A stretch of DNA of 64,000 bases from contig JANUWF010002425.1 in assembly GCA_026120185.1 (NCBI GenBank), positions 744,001 to 808,000 of the forward strand. Direction: 5' to 3'. This document shows positions 22,543 through 35,285 of this stretch, piece by piece. Positions within the stretch are counted from its first letter, which is position 1. Each line of letters begins with the position of its first letter. The notes below the pieces were generated by a model that searched no databases, was not told the origin of the DNA, and saw only the letters and a list, made by a program, of their open reading frames with translations. Made by a program: the position numbers and the translations under genes. The DNA is from Voacanga thouarsii. Its lineage: Eukaryota; Streptophyta; Magnoliopsida; Gentianales; Apocynaceae.

Positions 22543-23818
22543 TAATGCTTTTTTATGAATTCTTTTACTAGCGTAAATTCTACGTTTTGGTAAAGAAAAG
22601 AATTACAATACTACTTTTGGTTCTGTTTGCTTTCAAAGTAACTCATCCATAATATAAAACGCTTGTTATGCCTTTTGGCACAATGAACCTCAGAAAATGA
22701 TTATAGAAAATATGACAAATATTTGGAAAATAATATTTTTAGTCCCAAAAATGGTTTTCTTAATCTCTCTTTAGGGAATCTACAATTGGAATTGGTCTTG
22801 TGAACCTGTAAAGATGTTAAGTACTTAGCGAGAGCTTTGGCCTTTATACTAGCTCAAAATAGAGATAAATGGACCCAAGCAACTTGGCCTAGTTCTGGGA
22901 TTCATCTTACTTTAAACAATGTGACAAGGCATTGGAATTAGCTATATCGCTGACTAACCCTAATGTGTGAGCAACTCATTTGACTGCGAGAGACAATTAT
23001 ATATTTTTATGTGCTAATTAGTTGATCCTGGGCAGGACATCCAATCTGTAATCAACCCTTGCCAATCTAGTTATAAAGGCAGTTCGGGAGTGGGGATCTC
23101 GTACTGCTACAAGTAAAAATGGTTGATATAGTTTGAGGTAGATTGTGAGGATTGTTCTATCAGGTAGGCAAAATATGGTTGAGTGCTAAAAGTGGAGTCC
23201 CTGGCACAACAAAACTGTGATAGCCAAAGGCAAAACCTTGTGAGCTTTGCACATAGATTGTCCTTCTATTAGTATGAAACACCTACTTTGTTTTAAAAAA
23301 AATAAAATAAAAGGTATTAGTGTTCAATAAACCATATTTTCCAAATATGTATGAAATTTTGAACAATAACTGACAAAGTTTCCATTACTTGAATTGTAAA
23401 GTTACTTTCAGTGGAAAAATGCAACCAATTTCTATTGTTTGTTTTTTATGAAAAACACTAGCACACACAGGACACACTAGGTATGACACTCACAAACGCG
23501 TCTATTTTTCTTTAATTTTGTTAGGACTCACAGCTGGAGCCATGTGTCAATGACACTAATATCACTCAGTCAACTCAAAATGGTGAAGGTCTTATAACAT
23601 TACTAGGCATAGACTCTAGATCTTCCTATTTTATGTGTATTTTAAATCGAGACACATGTATCAATCCCAACTAGTATGCAAGTTTAATGAAATAGAATGT
23701 TTCTATTTATTTACTTCAAGCTTTAATCCACTATAAATACCTCTTATTTGGGAGATTAGAGGGGCTAAAATCCCATAAAGATAAGGCTTATTATGACTGG
23801 AAAATATGGGGTGTTACA
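22543..23818 (+). repeat. LTR 3' part of gypsy 2
   Basis: Ends GGGTGTTACA at 23818, the same terminus as the Tekay LTRs (41895, 60324). The block at 22815-22930 (TTAAGTACTTAGCGAGAGC, GGCCTAGTTCTGGGATT) parallels 40865-40960. Confidence 0.75.
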
Positions 23819-23836
23819 ATTAGTATTTGAGCATTG
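23819..23836 (+). promoter_or_regulatory. Degenerate tRNA-iMet type primer binding site of gypsy 2
   Basis: ATTAGTATTTGAGCATTG stands where the Tekay element has ATTGGTATCAGAGCCTAG, directly after the LTR end; several transitions have damaged it. Confidence 0.65.
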
Positions 23837-24416
23837 AACTATTAGTTTTGGGAGAAGCTTTAGGTTAATGTCTTTGGGGGACTTTGAATTTGTGCTCAAC
23901 TTGGTAGTAGGAAATGATTAAAAATAAGAAATTAGTGTAGGAGAATAAATGCTTCGAAGAGAATATTATTGATTGAAAGTGTACATATGATACTAGAAAC
24001 ATATGTAGGGGTGTGTATGTAAAGCACGGAGAATTGTAAAGAAATGTACCATATGTTGTTATAGATTCTTTTCCTTGGAATTAAGTTATAGGATGTTATG
24101 CTTTTGTGGCTGTATAAATGACAGGGGGAATGGTGTGAATTGCTTTAGGTTCTTAGATTCTTTTAATGGCTAGAAACTAGAATACTTTAATAGTTGTATA
24201 CTGGAATTTTCAGGAGGAACAGAGATACTACGAAAATCTACATGTAAATATACTGGAGATCAAGTTGAAGGTAGTTCAAGTAGAATTGTTGGGATTGCTA
24301 ATCAAGGAATAGGGACACAACCCTCAAAAAATATGATGACGCAAATATTACCAAAAATTACAAAAACACTTCAATACTTGATAAGGACTCCACCTTAGGA
24401 GGAGTGATGTCCTGAA

Positions 24417-25195
24417 ATGGATATGGACCGCGCTCTAGAGTGATTTCTCAAAATACATCCTTCCAAGTTTTGTAGAAAACCAAACCAAGAATAGAAGGCT
24501 GAGTCTTAGATAGAATAAATAGTGGACATCTTTATGGCTTTAGATTATTCAGAACGGAGAAAGGTACAATTTGCTACATTTAAAATTCGGGGACCAATGC
24601 GAGATTGGTGGTTTAGAAAAAAAGAAAGACGAAAGCAAGAACAGAAGGAGTGGACTTGGAAGGAATTCATGGAAGAGTTTAGGAAGGAATTCATACCCTA
24701 CTGGGAAGTTGAATGAAAAGAAGAGGAATTTCAAAATCTCAACTAACAATAGAAGACTATTAGAAAGTATGTTGTTGAATTTACACAGCTTTCAAAATAT
24801 TGTCCTTTATTAGTGTAGACAGGATTAGATTGAATTCGACGATTTATGCAAGGACTATTTATGAAAGGATTATGACTTGAAATAAGGTAGACATTAATCA
24901 CTATGGCTTCGACTACTTATATTGCCACCATAGAAATAGCTTCTTGCCTAGAAGGAGAAGATCAAGAGCAAGCTTAACAAGAGTAGAAAAGGATAGCAGA
25001 ACCAAACAGACAAATCATGGAGAAGTTCTTCAGAGAAAAAGGACTAGGTCTAGAAAGGAGAAAGAATAAGCGATGTGCATATTGTCATAAAAGAGGACAT
25101 ATTTATGAAGACTATAGAAGAAGGCTCAAGAAATGTTTTACATGAGGAAAAAGAGGACACATAGCCCTCGAATATTGGAAATTAATCTATAGGAA
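24417..25195 (+). pseudogene. gypsy 2 gag with degenerate zinc knuckles
   Basis: The capsid-like core reads YSERRKVQFATFKIRGPMRDWW and WTWKEFMEEFRKEFIP (24540-24716), the retrotransposon gag domain. Stops follow. Near 25068-25185 two knuckle-like peptides appear, CAYCHKRGHIYEDY and CFT-stop-GKRGHIALEYW. In both the last Cys is replaced by Tyr, and in the second an inner Cys codon has become a stop. Gag would bind RNA and form particles. It precedes the protease in the same sense. Confidence 0.8.
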
Positions 25196-25204
25196 TACAT
25201 TCAC

Positions 25205-25550
25205 AGGTAAGATTCTTATTTTGGCCAAAAAAGCTAAGATTTCAATAGACTCAGGTTCTACTCATTTTTTTATTGTTTTTTTTCCCCTAAAAATATTGGA
25301 ATTAAGAATAAGGAAGTTCCTAATAAAATGATAGTCTGCACTCCTTTGGGAGAATGGATGAATAGTGATAAATTGTGTTTGGAATGTGAGATATTAATGG
25401 AAGACATTATTCTGAAAAAAGATCTAAAGTGCCTACCCATAGAAGACTATGTTGCTATTTTCAAAATGGATTGGTTACTCAATATCATGCCTAGGGTGAT
25501 TTTAGGAAACAATTTATGCAGTATTGTGAAGCAAGAAAGAATTTATTAGA
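25205..25550 (+). pseudogene. gypsy 2 aspartic protease remnant
   Basis: ISIDSGSTHFF is read at about 25240-25272 with the catalytic DSG codons at 25248-25256. An open stretch (25328-25549) continues with CTPLGEWMNSDKLCLECEI and a FKMDWL segment, in the order of the retropepsin region of chromovirus-type gypsy elements. A T-rich stretch near 25265-25285 and stops interrupt it. Confidence 0.8.
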
Positions 25551-25759
25551 ATTCTAGAGAGAGAGAAAGAGTAAGGAAGAATGACTTCTTGATATCTAAA
25601 ATGAAAACACAAATTGTTACATAAAAGTTGTATTTAATATTTAGCTTATCTTTTGAATAACCTAAATAAACTTTTGAAACCTGAAGATATACTTATAGTT
25701 TGTGAATATTTAGGTGTCTTTCTAGCCAAATTAAAGAAGCTACCTTAGAAAAAAAAAAG

Positions 25760-26603
25760 TAGAGTTTACCATTAACTTGATACCGATTGTCAAACCAATT
25801 TCTAAGACTCCTTATTAAATAGCACTGGCGGAATTGAAATTGTTAAAGAAACAACTACTAGAGTTGTCAGAGTAAGAATTTACTCATCCTAGTACCTCAC
25901 TTTGGAAATTACATAGAAGAATGATAGTACTTTAAATGTATGCATAGATTACTAAGGACTAAATGCCATAACTATGGAGAATAGGAACCCATCACCCATG
26001 GTGAATAAATTAATTGATCAATGTGTTGGATGTTATTCTAAGGCGGATTTAAGATAAGGATATTATCTTGATAAGATTTGAAAGGAGTACAACCTTAAAA
26101 CTGTGTTTAATACGCGTTATGGGCACTATAATGTTGTAGAGATGCCCTTTGGCATCATAATGCCCTGCAACGTTCATGGACCTTATGTATCACATTTTTA
26201 AGCCATACTTAGATAATTTTGTTGTTTTTTTCATCGATGATATATTATTTTAATTTAAGAATCTACATGAATATGAGAAACACTTGCAAAAAGTACTTGA
26301 AAAGTTATGAGAAGCCAAATTATATGCTGAGTTTAATAAGTATGAATTTTGGTTGGATAAGGCGGCCTTTTTAGGACATGTAGCATCCAAGGAAGGAATT
26401 ATAGTGGATCTTGTAAAGATTGAACACATAACAAATTCAAAGAGTTCAAAAAACCTAATAGAAGTACGAAGTTTCTTGGGACTAGTTGGACGTTATCGAA
26501 GGTTTATTGAAGGACTTTCAAAATTTGCGTCACCTTTAACTCATTGAACTCAAAGGAAAGTGCTTATCTTTAGACAGAAATTTGTGAGAACTTTTCTTGG
26601 AGT
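25760..26603 (+). pseudogene. gypsy 2 reverse transcriptase remnant
   Basis: In order: a broken RT start near 25800, GHYNVVEMPFGI (about 26118-26153), the catalytic FIDD box at 26230-26241, a stop, then YEFWLDKAAFLGHVASKEGI and VRSFLGLVGRYRRFIEGLSKFASPLT (26340-26547). Motifs fit the Tekay/Del chromovirus RT. Several stops are present. It ends at 26603 just as RNase H would start, because another LTR begins there. Confidence 0.85.
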
Positions 26604-28414
26604 TGATAAGGGTAAATTATACACATATTTTGGAGGTATTTATTTTGTATTTATGCTTGATTTTTTGGTTAAATACTATTGATTCTCCTAACTTTATTAT
26701 TGTTTTATGTAGATTGATGATCAGAGAACATTTGTGATAAATTATACAAAGCTAAGAAATAGAGATAGGAAAAGAGCGAATAAAGCCAAAGCAGAGAAGA
26801 ACAAAACAACAAGAAAAACCAGGCAAAATAGAGATGAACCAGCCGCAGTTCAGGCTTGTGAACAAGAAGCCGGCTCAATCAAAGAACAATGAAAGAAATT
26901 AGCAGAGTGAAGCCACGGGTGGCTTGCATATAAGCCGTGGCCAAATTGAAGAAGGATTGTGAGACAAGTAGCTACCTGATTGCACCGAAGTCGTGACTGA
27001 TGTCAACAAAGAGAAAGACTCAGCTCAGGCTTCATCGGCTTCAATCAAAAGAAAAGGAAAGTGGATCAGCTTCACAGTATTAGTGGCTCAATGAAGAAGA
27101 AATGGATCGACCAATTTTAGGAAAACAAAAAGAAATTGTCTCCAGTGGCTCAGCAACTTGGGTTTAATGAAGGGAAAGCCCTTAGCAGCTTAACAAGAAA
27201 GAAAATGTATTAGTTTGGCTCGACAACGGCTATCACAATTAATTCAATGAGGTGGACTGTACAGAATTTCAAAAACATATTTGGAAATTACTTCTTTGTA
27301 TTTTAGAATTTTTAGGAAGTCTTTGTGCCTATAAATAATGCCCATAAATGCTAGAAATACAGGTGTACAATATGGAGAGTTAGAAAAATATTAAGGGTGC
27401 ACCACGTAATATTTCCTTGAAGATTATGTTAAAGGAAAGGATCATTGTTGAGAGGAGAGTTTATTGAAGCTTGGAGGAATTATCTTGTCTATGAGTATTT
27501 TTCTAACTTTTCTTGTACTTTTCCTTTAGCTATGTGTTCTTAATTATTTTATTGTGTTTTTGAGAAATTGAATTCAAGAATACAGTTTATGTTTATGCTA
27601 TCTTTCATGATTAATTTCATGACATGTTTCTAGTATTTGGTTACTTGAGCATAGTATCTTGCTGGATTGATTAGTTCTTTTCTAATTAACCCTACAGAGA
27701 CGTTAGAAAAGTGGTACAAACTAATTGATGTTCTAGTGATCTCTTAATTAATTCGAGAGAGAGGTTAAAGGTAAAGACTAAGTATCTGAACAGAGATTAA
27801 TTTCACTTAGAGATAAGGTTGTTGATTTCTTCCATGCTAGAAAAAGATATTATTATCACCTAGAGATAGGGGCTTTGATTTCTTTTCCTGTTAAGATAAT
27901 AATATTACCTAAAGATAGGGATTTTATTTTCTTGATAAATTGTTGGCATAATGTGTTTAATGCATCTCTGTGTTAAATTAATAGGATAGAGATATCTATT
28001 GATTTTACCTTAGATAGGAAATTCATAACTCGAGATAGAGTAAGTTTTATTATTATTATCCATGGTGCTTGAATTATTGTTGAATTGATCATATATTTTG
28101 CATAACATCTTACCATATCTTGAATTCTTTCTATCAAAATTATATTTTTTTTATTCCTTCTCCTATTCCGATTTTTCTTGAAATTATTTGTCCTGTATTA
28201 ATTATTCCTTTGTGACATTAATTAGATAAATAATAGAATGGGAATTAGTAATGGTGGTTACTCCTAGAGGACGATACTCATTAATTCTCTATACTATGTT
28301 TAATGATGGGTATACTTGCCCATATGTATGACTTGGGATTAACGTTTTAATTAAAACTTAATTAGGAATGGTCTTAAAAATGAATGATTTTATTTAGGAA
28401 AATCTGACGCATCA
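26604..28414 (+). repeat. Athila-type LTR (1811 bp), 5' side of the E3 element
   Basis: Starts TGATAAGGGTAAATTATAC and ends GACGCATCA, followed at once by an Athila-type PBS. The start resembles the LTR start at 63881 (TGACATGTGC..AATTTTACACATAT). A TATA-like CTATAAATAA lies at 27330-27338. Between 27800 and 28040 a word like ACCTAGAGATAGGG recurs about six times. It interrupts the RT of gypsy 2. No coding content. Confidence 0.82.
27330..27338 (+). promoter_or_regulatory. TATA-like box in the E3 LTR
   Basis: CTATAAATA at the position where the related LTR at 45084 has CTATAAATAG; probable LTR promoter core. Confidence 0.55.
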
Positions 28415-28420
28415 AATTTT

Positions 28421-28436
28421 TTGCGCCATGCTGGGG
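28421..28436 (+). promoter_or_regulatory. Primer binding site, Athila type (E3)
   Basis: TTGCGCCATGCTGGGG, a diverged match to the GGCGCCGTTGCCGGGG type, directly inside the LTR end and followed by AACAATATCATGA, as at 46649. Confidence 0.75.
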
Positions 28437-31400
28437 AACAATATCATGAAAACTTAGATTCCATTGATTTAGTCATGTAAATATGTAACTATTGTTTCTT
28501 GTGTTGAGGTGCCATATAAATGGTTCTTTTGTATTGTATATATTTATATAAAAATAATAATTGTTGTGAATAGCCCATATGCTGTTATACTACAATAATT
28601 GTTTTTGTATTTTTATTAGTAGTTAAATGATTAATAAGATAAAAAGACTTGAGATACTAGGCTTCCTAAGTTTAAATCTTTCACTCTTTCTCTTCTCCTT
28701 TCTTGTTTCCAAGTTTGTTTGTTTTAGTTTCTTTATAATTCAAGTTTTATATACGTTTTGAGGCTATGTTTGTTATTAGATTTTGATATTTGGAGATTCA
28801 TATATGTTGAAGATCTTATCTTTAATAGAATTAAGATTACCTCTTGAGTATTCGTACAATTCTAAGTTTCATTCTTATCAATTATGTTGAGTTAATTGTG
28901 TTTGGCTAATAACCTCTTGGTTCAGAAAATTGAGTAAGCTAAGATAATTTGGTCTTTTGATTGATTTATCTAAGTAGCAAACATACTTAGTTGAGTTTCT
29001 AGGCTAACTGACTTGGCCAACTTATAGAGAATTGCATGATAATCAATTTGCATATTATCAAAGCTAATTAGGTATGTAAATTGGTATTGGTGATGTCTTG
29101 TACACTTATCAATTTTGTTCTTTGTTTATGAAAATTGATTAATTGAAGTGTGAATGTCTTTAAGAAAAAGTTAATCAATTTGTAGTAAATTGAGGAATGA
29201 AATTAGGGATTTTAACTTGTAGGCTAACTAAGGGTTAATCCACTTTTATAAGAGCAAGATATTTAATTCACTAAGAAATGTCTCTAAAACCAATTGCTCA
29301 AAGTAATCATAGCAATGATGAATGCCATAATTTGATCACACTACATAGGTCTAAGCATTGTAATTCTTAATTGGTTTGGAAGTTTCCTTTTCTTTTTCCT
29401 TTTTTTTTTGTTTACTATTTTGATTTTGTTTCCTATTTGATTTTGGTTTTCTAATTTGTTAGGATATTAATTTTAGGTAGCTTCTTAATTCAATTCCACC
29501 CTTATTTGTACATAAATGTAATATAGGCCATTATTGGGATTGGTTTAACTAAGTGTTCACTAAATAATTTCATATGCATAACGTGATTGATGTTTTTCTT
29601 ATAGAGTATACTTCTCTTCTTCGTTGTGGGGTTTGGTACCTTACTTTCCACTATGTTAATTTGTATATTAAGGAGTAGGGTTTACAATTTGTTGATTCAT
29701 GATTACTGCATCTTTGATAAACCTATATTTTTATGCCGTGATGCTCCCAGACAAATTCTTGGTGCTATTGTAGGGGAACTCTATCCTTTTGTCCTGATCT
29801 TCAGATGAATTTTGTGATAATTATTCTTGATGAATTATTTTGGTGATGTAATTTCTTTTTTCTTGTCCTATTTATGTTTTGTTTTGTGTTCTTGTTGTTT
29901 CAGTTATAACTTTTCTTTTTGTTTATTTTAAAGGTTTGTCCATCTCGGTTTATGCATCTTTGGAGTGGTAAGACGAGATAAACAAGGAGAACTCATCAAA
30001 CACATCTAAACTTAATCCCAAGAAGATAAGGATTTGTAGAGAAGTAACTCATCTATAGGAGATGCTTCTCCCAATCTAAGTTTTCTGCAATTGGTGCCCC
30101 ACTAATGAGTTAATTGGCCATACCCAATGGAGTCTTTCTTTCTTTGAGCCCTTTTGATTTTAAATAAGTGATCTTATCACCTTTTAAGTCTCTATTTCCA
30201 TTTCGATAGGTTTATCAGTGCTAGGTTAGATTTCTTTTCTTTTAATCAAATAAGTGATTTGATCACATATTTTGTTTGAGTTCTTGTGCTTTTTTTTTTA
30301 AGTCTATTTTGTAAGAGAAATGAATTTTCACAAGCTTAAATTTTCAAGATTGGAAAAGGATTTTGAAAAAAAAAAAAAGAAAAACATGTTTTGAAAAACT
30401 TTCATTAAGATTGCATAGCCAGTGGCAGGGCCGTGCAACCTCATCATGCATTCAAGAAAACAAATTTTCAAAGCATAGTAGAATTGCAAGGTATTATGCA
30501 TGCCCATGCAACATGACGTGCATGGGCAACTGTTCTTTCTCTGCAAATTGCACGTGATTGTGCACACCCGTGCAATATCATGTGTATGCTTTTTCCTTTT
30601 TCATTCAAAAATATTGATGGTTTTGTGATCTTTATTTTCTTATCTTTGTTTGTATCTTATTTTTCTTTGTTTTTCATATTTTTTTTATCACTAGGTTAGG
30701 ATTGTTTAGGTAGAGTTTTCTTGTTTTATTATTTTTATGTAGGACTCCTTTCTTTAGATATGTGCTCTCAATTCCAACATTTTCAGAGTCCAGCTTTAAA
30801 GATTTTCTTATGGATATGCATAGTGCTAACTTCTGAGAGATTAGTTGTTAATTGGAGTTTGCTAATTATAGAGCTAAATTGTTTCTTGGGAAGTATTTGT
30901 TTTTGCTCTCTTTTTATCTACTCGGTCCTTTCGGGCTATGCTTACTTGTTCTATTTTCCTCCCTTAAGAGTAATGTAATATTGAAGTGTTGGAGCAAGAC
31001 TTGCAAATCTATTTTCAAAATTTTTAATTACAACTTTGGAAGCTTATTTATTGAAATTTGGCAATCACATAATTACATGAATATATTCTTTTGTGGAAGC
31101 TTTTGATTTTCTTTACCCCATTTATCTTCTTGGTCCTTTTCTGGTGGTACTTTAATGTTTTATTTGTGTCCAATAAGGATAATGTCTGGTTTAAGTATGG
31201 GGGTGTAGAGTTAAAATTCTTTTTCAAGTTTCTGTGAGCAATTGGGCTAAAATTTTTAAGCTTTTTAAGAAAAATTGATGGAAACAATTCTTTTCTTTTT
31301 ACTTTAAAAATTTTCTTGATTTTTATTTAGTTGAGCTAATTTTTGTTAAACTTTTATATTAGGTTGAAGATATTTAAGTCTTGAGAATTTAGTTTAGTCC

Positions 31401-31715
31401 TGTTTATTTCTTAATAGATGTATAAAGCTCTTGACTTTATGAGATTTATATAAATAATGTGATGAAATATAAGTTTTGTTTATATGCTATTTTGTGAAAA
31501 TTTGTCTAAGACTAGTCCTAAATTTGGGTTTAAAGAAATAGGATAAGTGATGAGAAAAAAGGTCCAGGAATGCAAAGCGTATGTCCTTTGGCAAAAAATA
31601 ATGTGTGAAGAAAAAAAAAGAGTTGAAAATAAGAAATGAAAAGAATTACTATTAAAAGAAAATTAATAAATGGGAGCTAATACGGTGAGATAGAGTGAAA
31701 CGCACTCCCTTAGGC
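28437..31715 (+). other. E3 internal region without gag or pol
   Basis: No coding sequence is supported. 28640-29690 is homologous to 60331-61320, and 31150-31717 to 62800-63480, so this is the internal part of an Athila-type relative. The ORF2 found at the same place in the 60-63 kb copy is absent. A block at 30410-30590 carries words such as GGGCCGTGCA, CATGCCCATGCA and CACACCCGTGCA. An internal PPT-like box (AATGTCTGGTTTAAGTATGG plus GGG) is at 31175-31207. The open stretches here have no family signature. Confidence 0.6.
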
Positions 31716-31720
31716 TATAA
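31716..31720. repeat. Target-site duplication TATAA, left of copia 2
   Basis: TATAA directly before TGTTAGTG; the same five bases follow the element at 35286-35290. Confidence 0.88.
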
Positions 31721-31769
31721 TGTTAGTGGTATGCCCAAAAGGGACAATGGCAGTAAAATTAAATTTAGT

Positions 31770-32615
31770 GAAGTTTAAGAAGATCAAACAAACAAGGATC
31801 AACCGTCTGATTTCACATTTATTGAGAGAATAGATGAATCTTCTACTACACAAGAACCTCGTAGGTCTAGTAGGATACGTGTGGCACCTGAGAGATATGG
31901 ATTTCTCATCAGTGACCACAATGATGTATTCCTCATAGATGAAGATGAGCTTACTACCTATAAGGATCTTTTGAACAGTTCAGAATTTGGCAAATGGCTT
32001 GAGGTCATGAAGTTAGGGATGGATACCATGTACGACAATCAAGTATGGACTTTGGTTGATTCACCCAAAGGAATTAAACCTATTGGGTGCAAGTGGATTT
32101 TCAAGAAGAAAATGGACATGGATGGTAACGTAGTTACCTATAAAGCACGACTAGTGGCGAATGGTTATCGTCAACAACATGGTATTGACTATGATGAAAC
32201 CTTTTCGCCAGTAGCCATGTTAAAATCCATCAAGATACTCCTAGTCATTGCTGCTCATTATGATTATAAGATTTGGCAAATGGATGTAAAAACAGCTTTC
32301 CTAAACAAAAATTTGACTGAGGAAGTGTATATGACACAACCTGAGGGTTTCACATCCAATGATAGTACAAAGGTGTATAAGCTGTAAAGGTCCATTTATG
32401 GACTTAAGTAAGCTTCTAGGAGTTAGAACATCCATTTTGATGAAACAATCAAAGAGTTTGGTTTCATTCAAAACATGGATGGGCCTTGTGTATGCAAGAA
32501 GGTTAGTGGGAACGCAATCATTTTCTTATTGCTTTATGTAGATGATATATTGCTAATGGGAAATGATATACCTGTCTTGCAAACGGTTAAAGTTTGGTTG
32601 TCCAAATAATTTTCC
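31770..32615 (+). pseudogene. copia 2 reverse transcriptase remnant
   Basis: The open stretch 31881-32387 encodes NQVWTLVDSPKGIKPIGCKW, YKARLVANGYRQQHGIDYDE, FSPVAMLKSIKILLVIAAHY and WQMDVKTAFLNKNLTEEVYM, all classical copia RT blocks. A stop at 32385-32387 and a frameshift follow. The YVDD box is at 32535-32546, followed by ILLMGND. RT converts element RNA to cDNA. It is better preserved than copia 1 but still broken. Confidence 0.9.
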
Positions 32616-33530
32616 ATGAAAGACTTTGGTGAAGCAACCTATATTCTTGGAATAAGGATCTATAGAGATAGATCCAAAAGGTTGCTAGGTTTTTCACAGT
32701 CTACATACATAGATAAAGTGCCAAAGAGGTTTAGCATGGATCAATCCAAAAGGGAATTCTTACCCATGTCACATAGTGTAAGCCTTTCAAAGTCGATGTC
32801 TCCCAAGACACAAGTTGAAAGGGATCACATGAGTAAGATTCCATATGCTTCGGCAGTTGGATCTATCACGTATGCTATGATATGTACAAGGCCCGATGTA
32901 TCTTGTGCTCTCAGTTTGACAAGCAGATACCAATCTGACACTGGTGAGAGTCATTGGGAAGCTGCAAAGAATATTCTTAAGTACTTACGAAGGACTAAGG
33001 ATCTATTCTTAGTGTATGGAGAAGGTGATTTGAAAATAAACGGGTATATTGATGCCAGTTTTCAATTTGACAAAGATGATTTCAAATTACAACCCGGCTA
33101 CATGTTTACGTTGTGCGGAGGGGCAATAAGTTGGAAGAGTTCCAAACAAAAGACTATTGCCAACTCTACGACAGAAGCTAAGTACATTGCCGCGTCTGAA
33201 GCAGCTAAGGAGACTGCTTGGATCAAGAAGTTCGTGACGGAACTGGGTGTGATTCCTAGTGTTGTTGGATATAATATCTTTGTATTGTGATAATAACAGA
33301 GCCATTGCACAAGCAAAGGAGCCACGTTTCACCAACGTTCCAAACACATACTATGATGTTATCATTTGATCCGGGGAGATCATAAATAGGAATGATGTAA
33401 AGATAGAGAGAGTTCCCACAGATGAGAACATAGCTGACCCACTTATAAAAGCACTATCCCAAAAGAAACATGATAGGCATGTTGAGTCATTCGGTATTAG
33501 ATACATGAATGATTGGCTTTAGTGCAAGTG
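32616..33530 (+). pseudogene. copia 2 RT tail and RNase H remnant
   Basis: A 224-codon open frame (32616-33290) carries MKDFGEATYILGIRIYRDRS, IPYASAVGSITYAMICTRPD, YIDASFQFDKDDFKLQPGY and STTEAKYIAASEAAKETAW. These are the end of RT and the copia RNase H, with catalytic D and E residues visible. A stop at 33288-33290 and frameshifts precede the C-terminal block near 33400-33520 (ADPLIKAL then MNDWL). The coding part ends at the PPT. Confidence 0.9.
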
Positions 33531-33536
33531 GGAGTT
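33522..33536 (+). promoter_or_regulatory. Polypurine tract of copia 2
   Basis: GTGCAAGTGGGAGTT directly before the LTR start TGTTAGTG at 33537. Confidence 0.85.
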
Positions 33537-35285
33537 TGTTAGTGTTATGCCCCAGAGGCAATCACTTATACGTTGTATATGACATATTTTATTTTAATAA
33601 AAGGTATTACCTATCTTACAATGTCTTTTGTTTATTTTTATGTAATATAATTGTTAGATAAAGTCCCTAGTATAGCACTGTGTTAAGAAAATCATGATAG
33701 AGATCATGATATGAGATTCCTACTACACTGTATAATGTTAGTACTTAAATAGTCCCTAGTCGTAGTATTAATGAAACAGGACATCATTAATGCGTTAAGA
33801 CTAGCATGCATTAGACTTCCTGATTTGATCATGCTGTGGTTCTTATATCCGTGAGTATTGAGATACTCAAAGTTAACACATGGATTCTTGTTAATGGAAT
33901 AAGTTCATTGGATGACTTAGCTATGAGATAATCACATGGATAACTATTTAGTGCCAATGATATAATCTCAATATAGTAAATGTGCAAGTATCCTTAGACT
34001 TGAGATCTCCAAAGTACTTTATTTGCTGAGCATTATGCTTTCATTCCAATCTCTGGAGCCAGATTGAGGGCCGCCTATGGGATGAATATTGGGCACATTG
34101 TGAGGCAAACGAAAGTAGTTGAGAGTGTCAATAAAAGATTCACTACTTCTAATAGTAGGGGCGAATATCTCACGGCCACTTGTAGGAATTACTACTCGAG
34201 AAGTCCTTGGCCAAGGCGTTTGTGTATTGGAAACAGTTCCAATTGATACACATATAGAGTAGTGGGTTCCTAGTACAAGTACTATTATATTCGGGCCAGA
34301 ATTAATATATTTTGGAAGGAGTTGGCACTAATTCTGTACTCCAAACCGAATTAGATATTGAATGGTGAAAGGAGTTAATTGCACTGTAGTTTGTTATTGA
34401 AGGGTTCATATCAAGCCACATGACTTCTTGGACTCTTGGGTGGTCATGATGTGTTGCTAGATACCGCTCATGATCTGGGAATATGGGTTTATTAATTGAT
34501 GAATTAATAAACCAATCCTGATTAGAAATAATAGGATTAACTCTAATTAATTATAGATTATTAATCTTAAACACGTTTGGATTAATTCATGTTGGTTACC
34601 AATTGACTGGGAAACCTAATAGGTCGCACACAATAGAGGATTATATGCTCAAGAAGTTGGTTTGATAACATAGTGGGGTTAATTGTGTGAAAGAGAAGTT
34701 GTTGTGGCCAAATTATAATTAATTATAATTTATGGTCCAAATCATAATTATGTGAACTTGATGTTTCCAATTACAATTAGAGAATTCTAACTGTTTTAGA
34801 ATTCTCAGCTGGAGTGTTTTTTAGTAGGGTTTTTTTCTTGTTATATGTATAAGACACACGATACCTATTGGGTGTAGAGCTATTCACGAAAAAACCCTAG
34901 GGCACACACACTCTCTTCTTCTTTCTCTCTTTCTCATTTTTTTGAAAAACAAGAAGAACTCTAGCCGCCACTTTAGTTTATGCTAGCACATAAACATCTT
35001 GGTGCTTAAGTGTTATCCTCCGTGTGAGTTTCTATTAGAGATAATCACACACTGTGATTACAATAGTTGGACATTCAACTCTCTTAATGTTTGATCAAGA
35101 GGATAGCTGGATCGTGCCTTGACTCGAAGAAGGAAAACTTTTATTTTTCAAACGATCAGAAAAAAGTAAAGCTGTTACCTTTGTTCTCTTTATGTCTTGT
35201 TTTCCACATATATGCGGATCCTGGGTTGGTATCTCGTTCTTATTTTTCCACTACGCCATATATGACATGCATGAGATACCCAACA
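33537..35285 (+). repeat. 3' LTR of copia 2 (1749 bp)
   Basis: TGTTAGTGTTATGCCCCAG at the start and ATACCCAACA at the end, then the TSD. Its last ~220 bases (35065-35285), containing GCGGATCCTGGGTTGGTATC and GAGATACCCAACA, occur twice as an inverted pair at 52739-53156. No coding content is supported. Confidence 0.88.

Larger units (their letters stand above)
22543..26603 (+). mobile_element. Tekay/Del-like Ty3/gypsy remnant (gypsy 2)
   Basis: An LTR 3' part, PBS, gag, protease and RT follow in gypsy order. The LTR shares blocks with the LTRs of the big element at 37787-60324, but the two are well diverged. It is truncated on the left by copy B's LTR and cut on the right, at the RT/RNase H connection, by the TGATAAGGG LTR starting at 26604. 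Every coding part contains stops. Confidence 0.78.
31721..35285 (+). mobile_element. Ty1/copia element 2, short internally deleted copy
   Basis: Begins TGTTAGTGGTATGCCC and ends GAGATACCCAACA, flanked by a perfect TATAA duplication. Only about the first 16-20 bases of the 5' LTR remain. They run straight into the end of the integrase/RT linker, so the rest of the 5' LTR, gag, protease and integrase are gone. RT, RNase H, PPT and a full 3' LTR remain. The flanking host sequence resumes at 35286 in register with the relative at 63480. Confidence 0.88.

Noticed and set aside
30721..31106. Hydrophobic ORFs in E3
   Set aside because: AT-rich 3' region of an Athila-type element; the homologous region of E4 does not keep the frames.
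32359..32541. Separate short + strand ORF in copia 2
   Set aside because: It is an alternative frame over a frameshifted part of RT.
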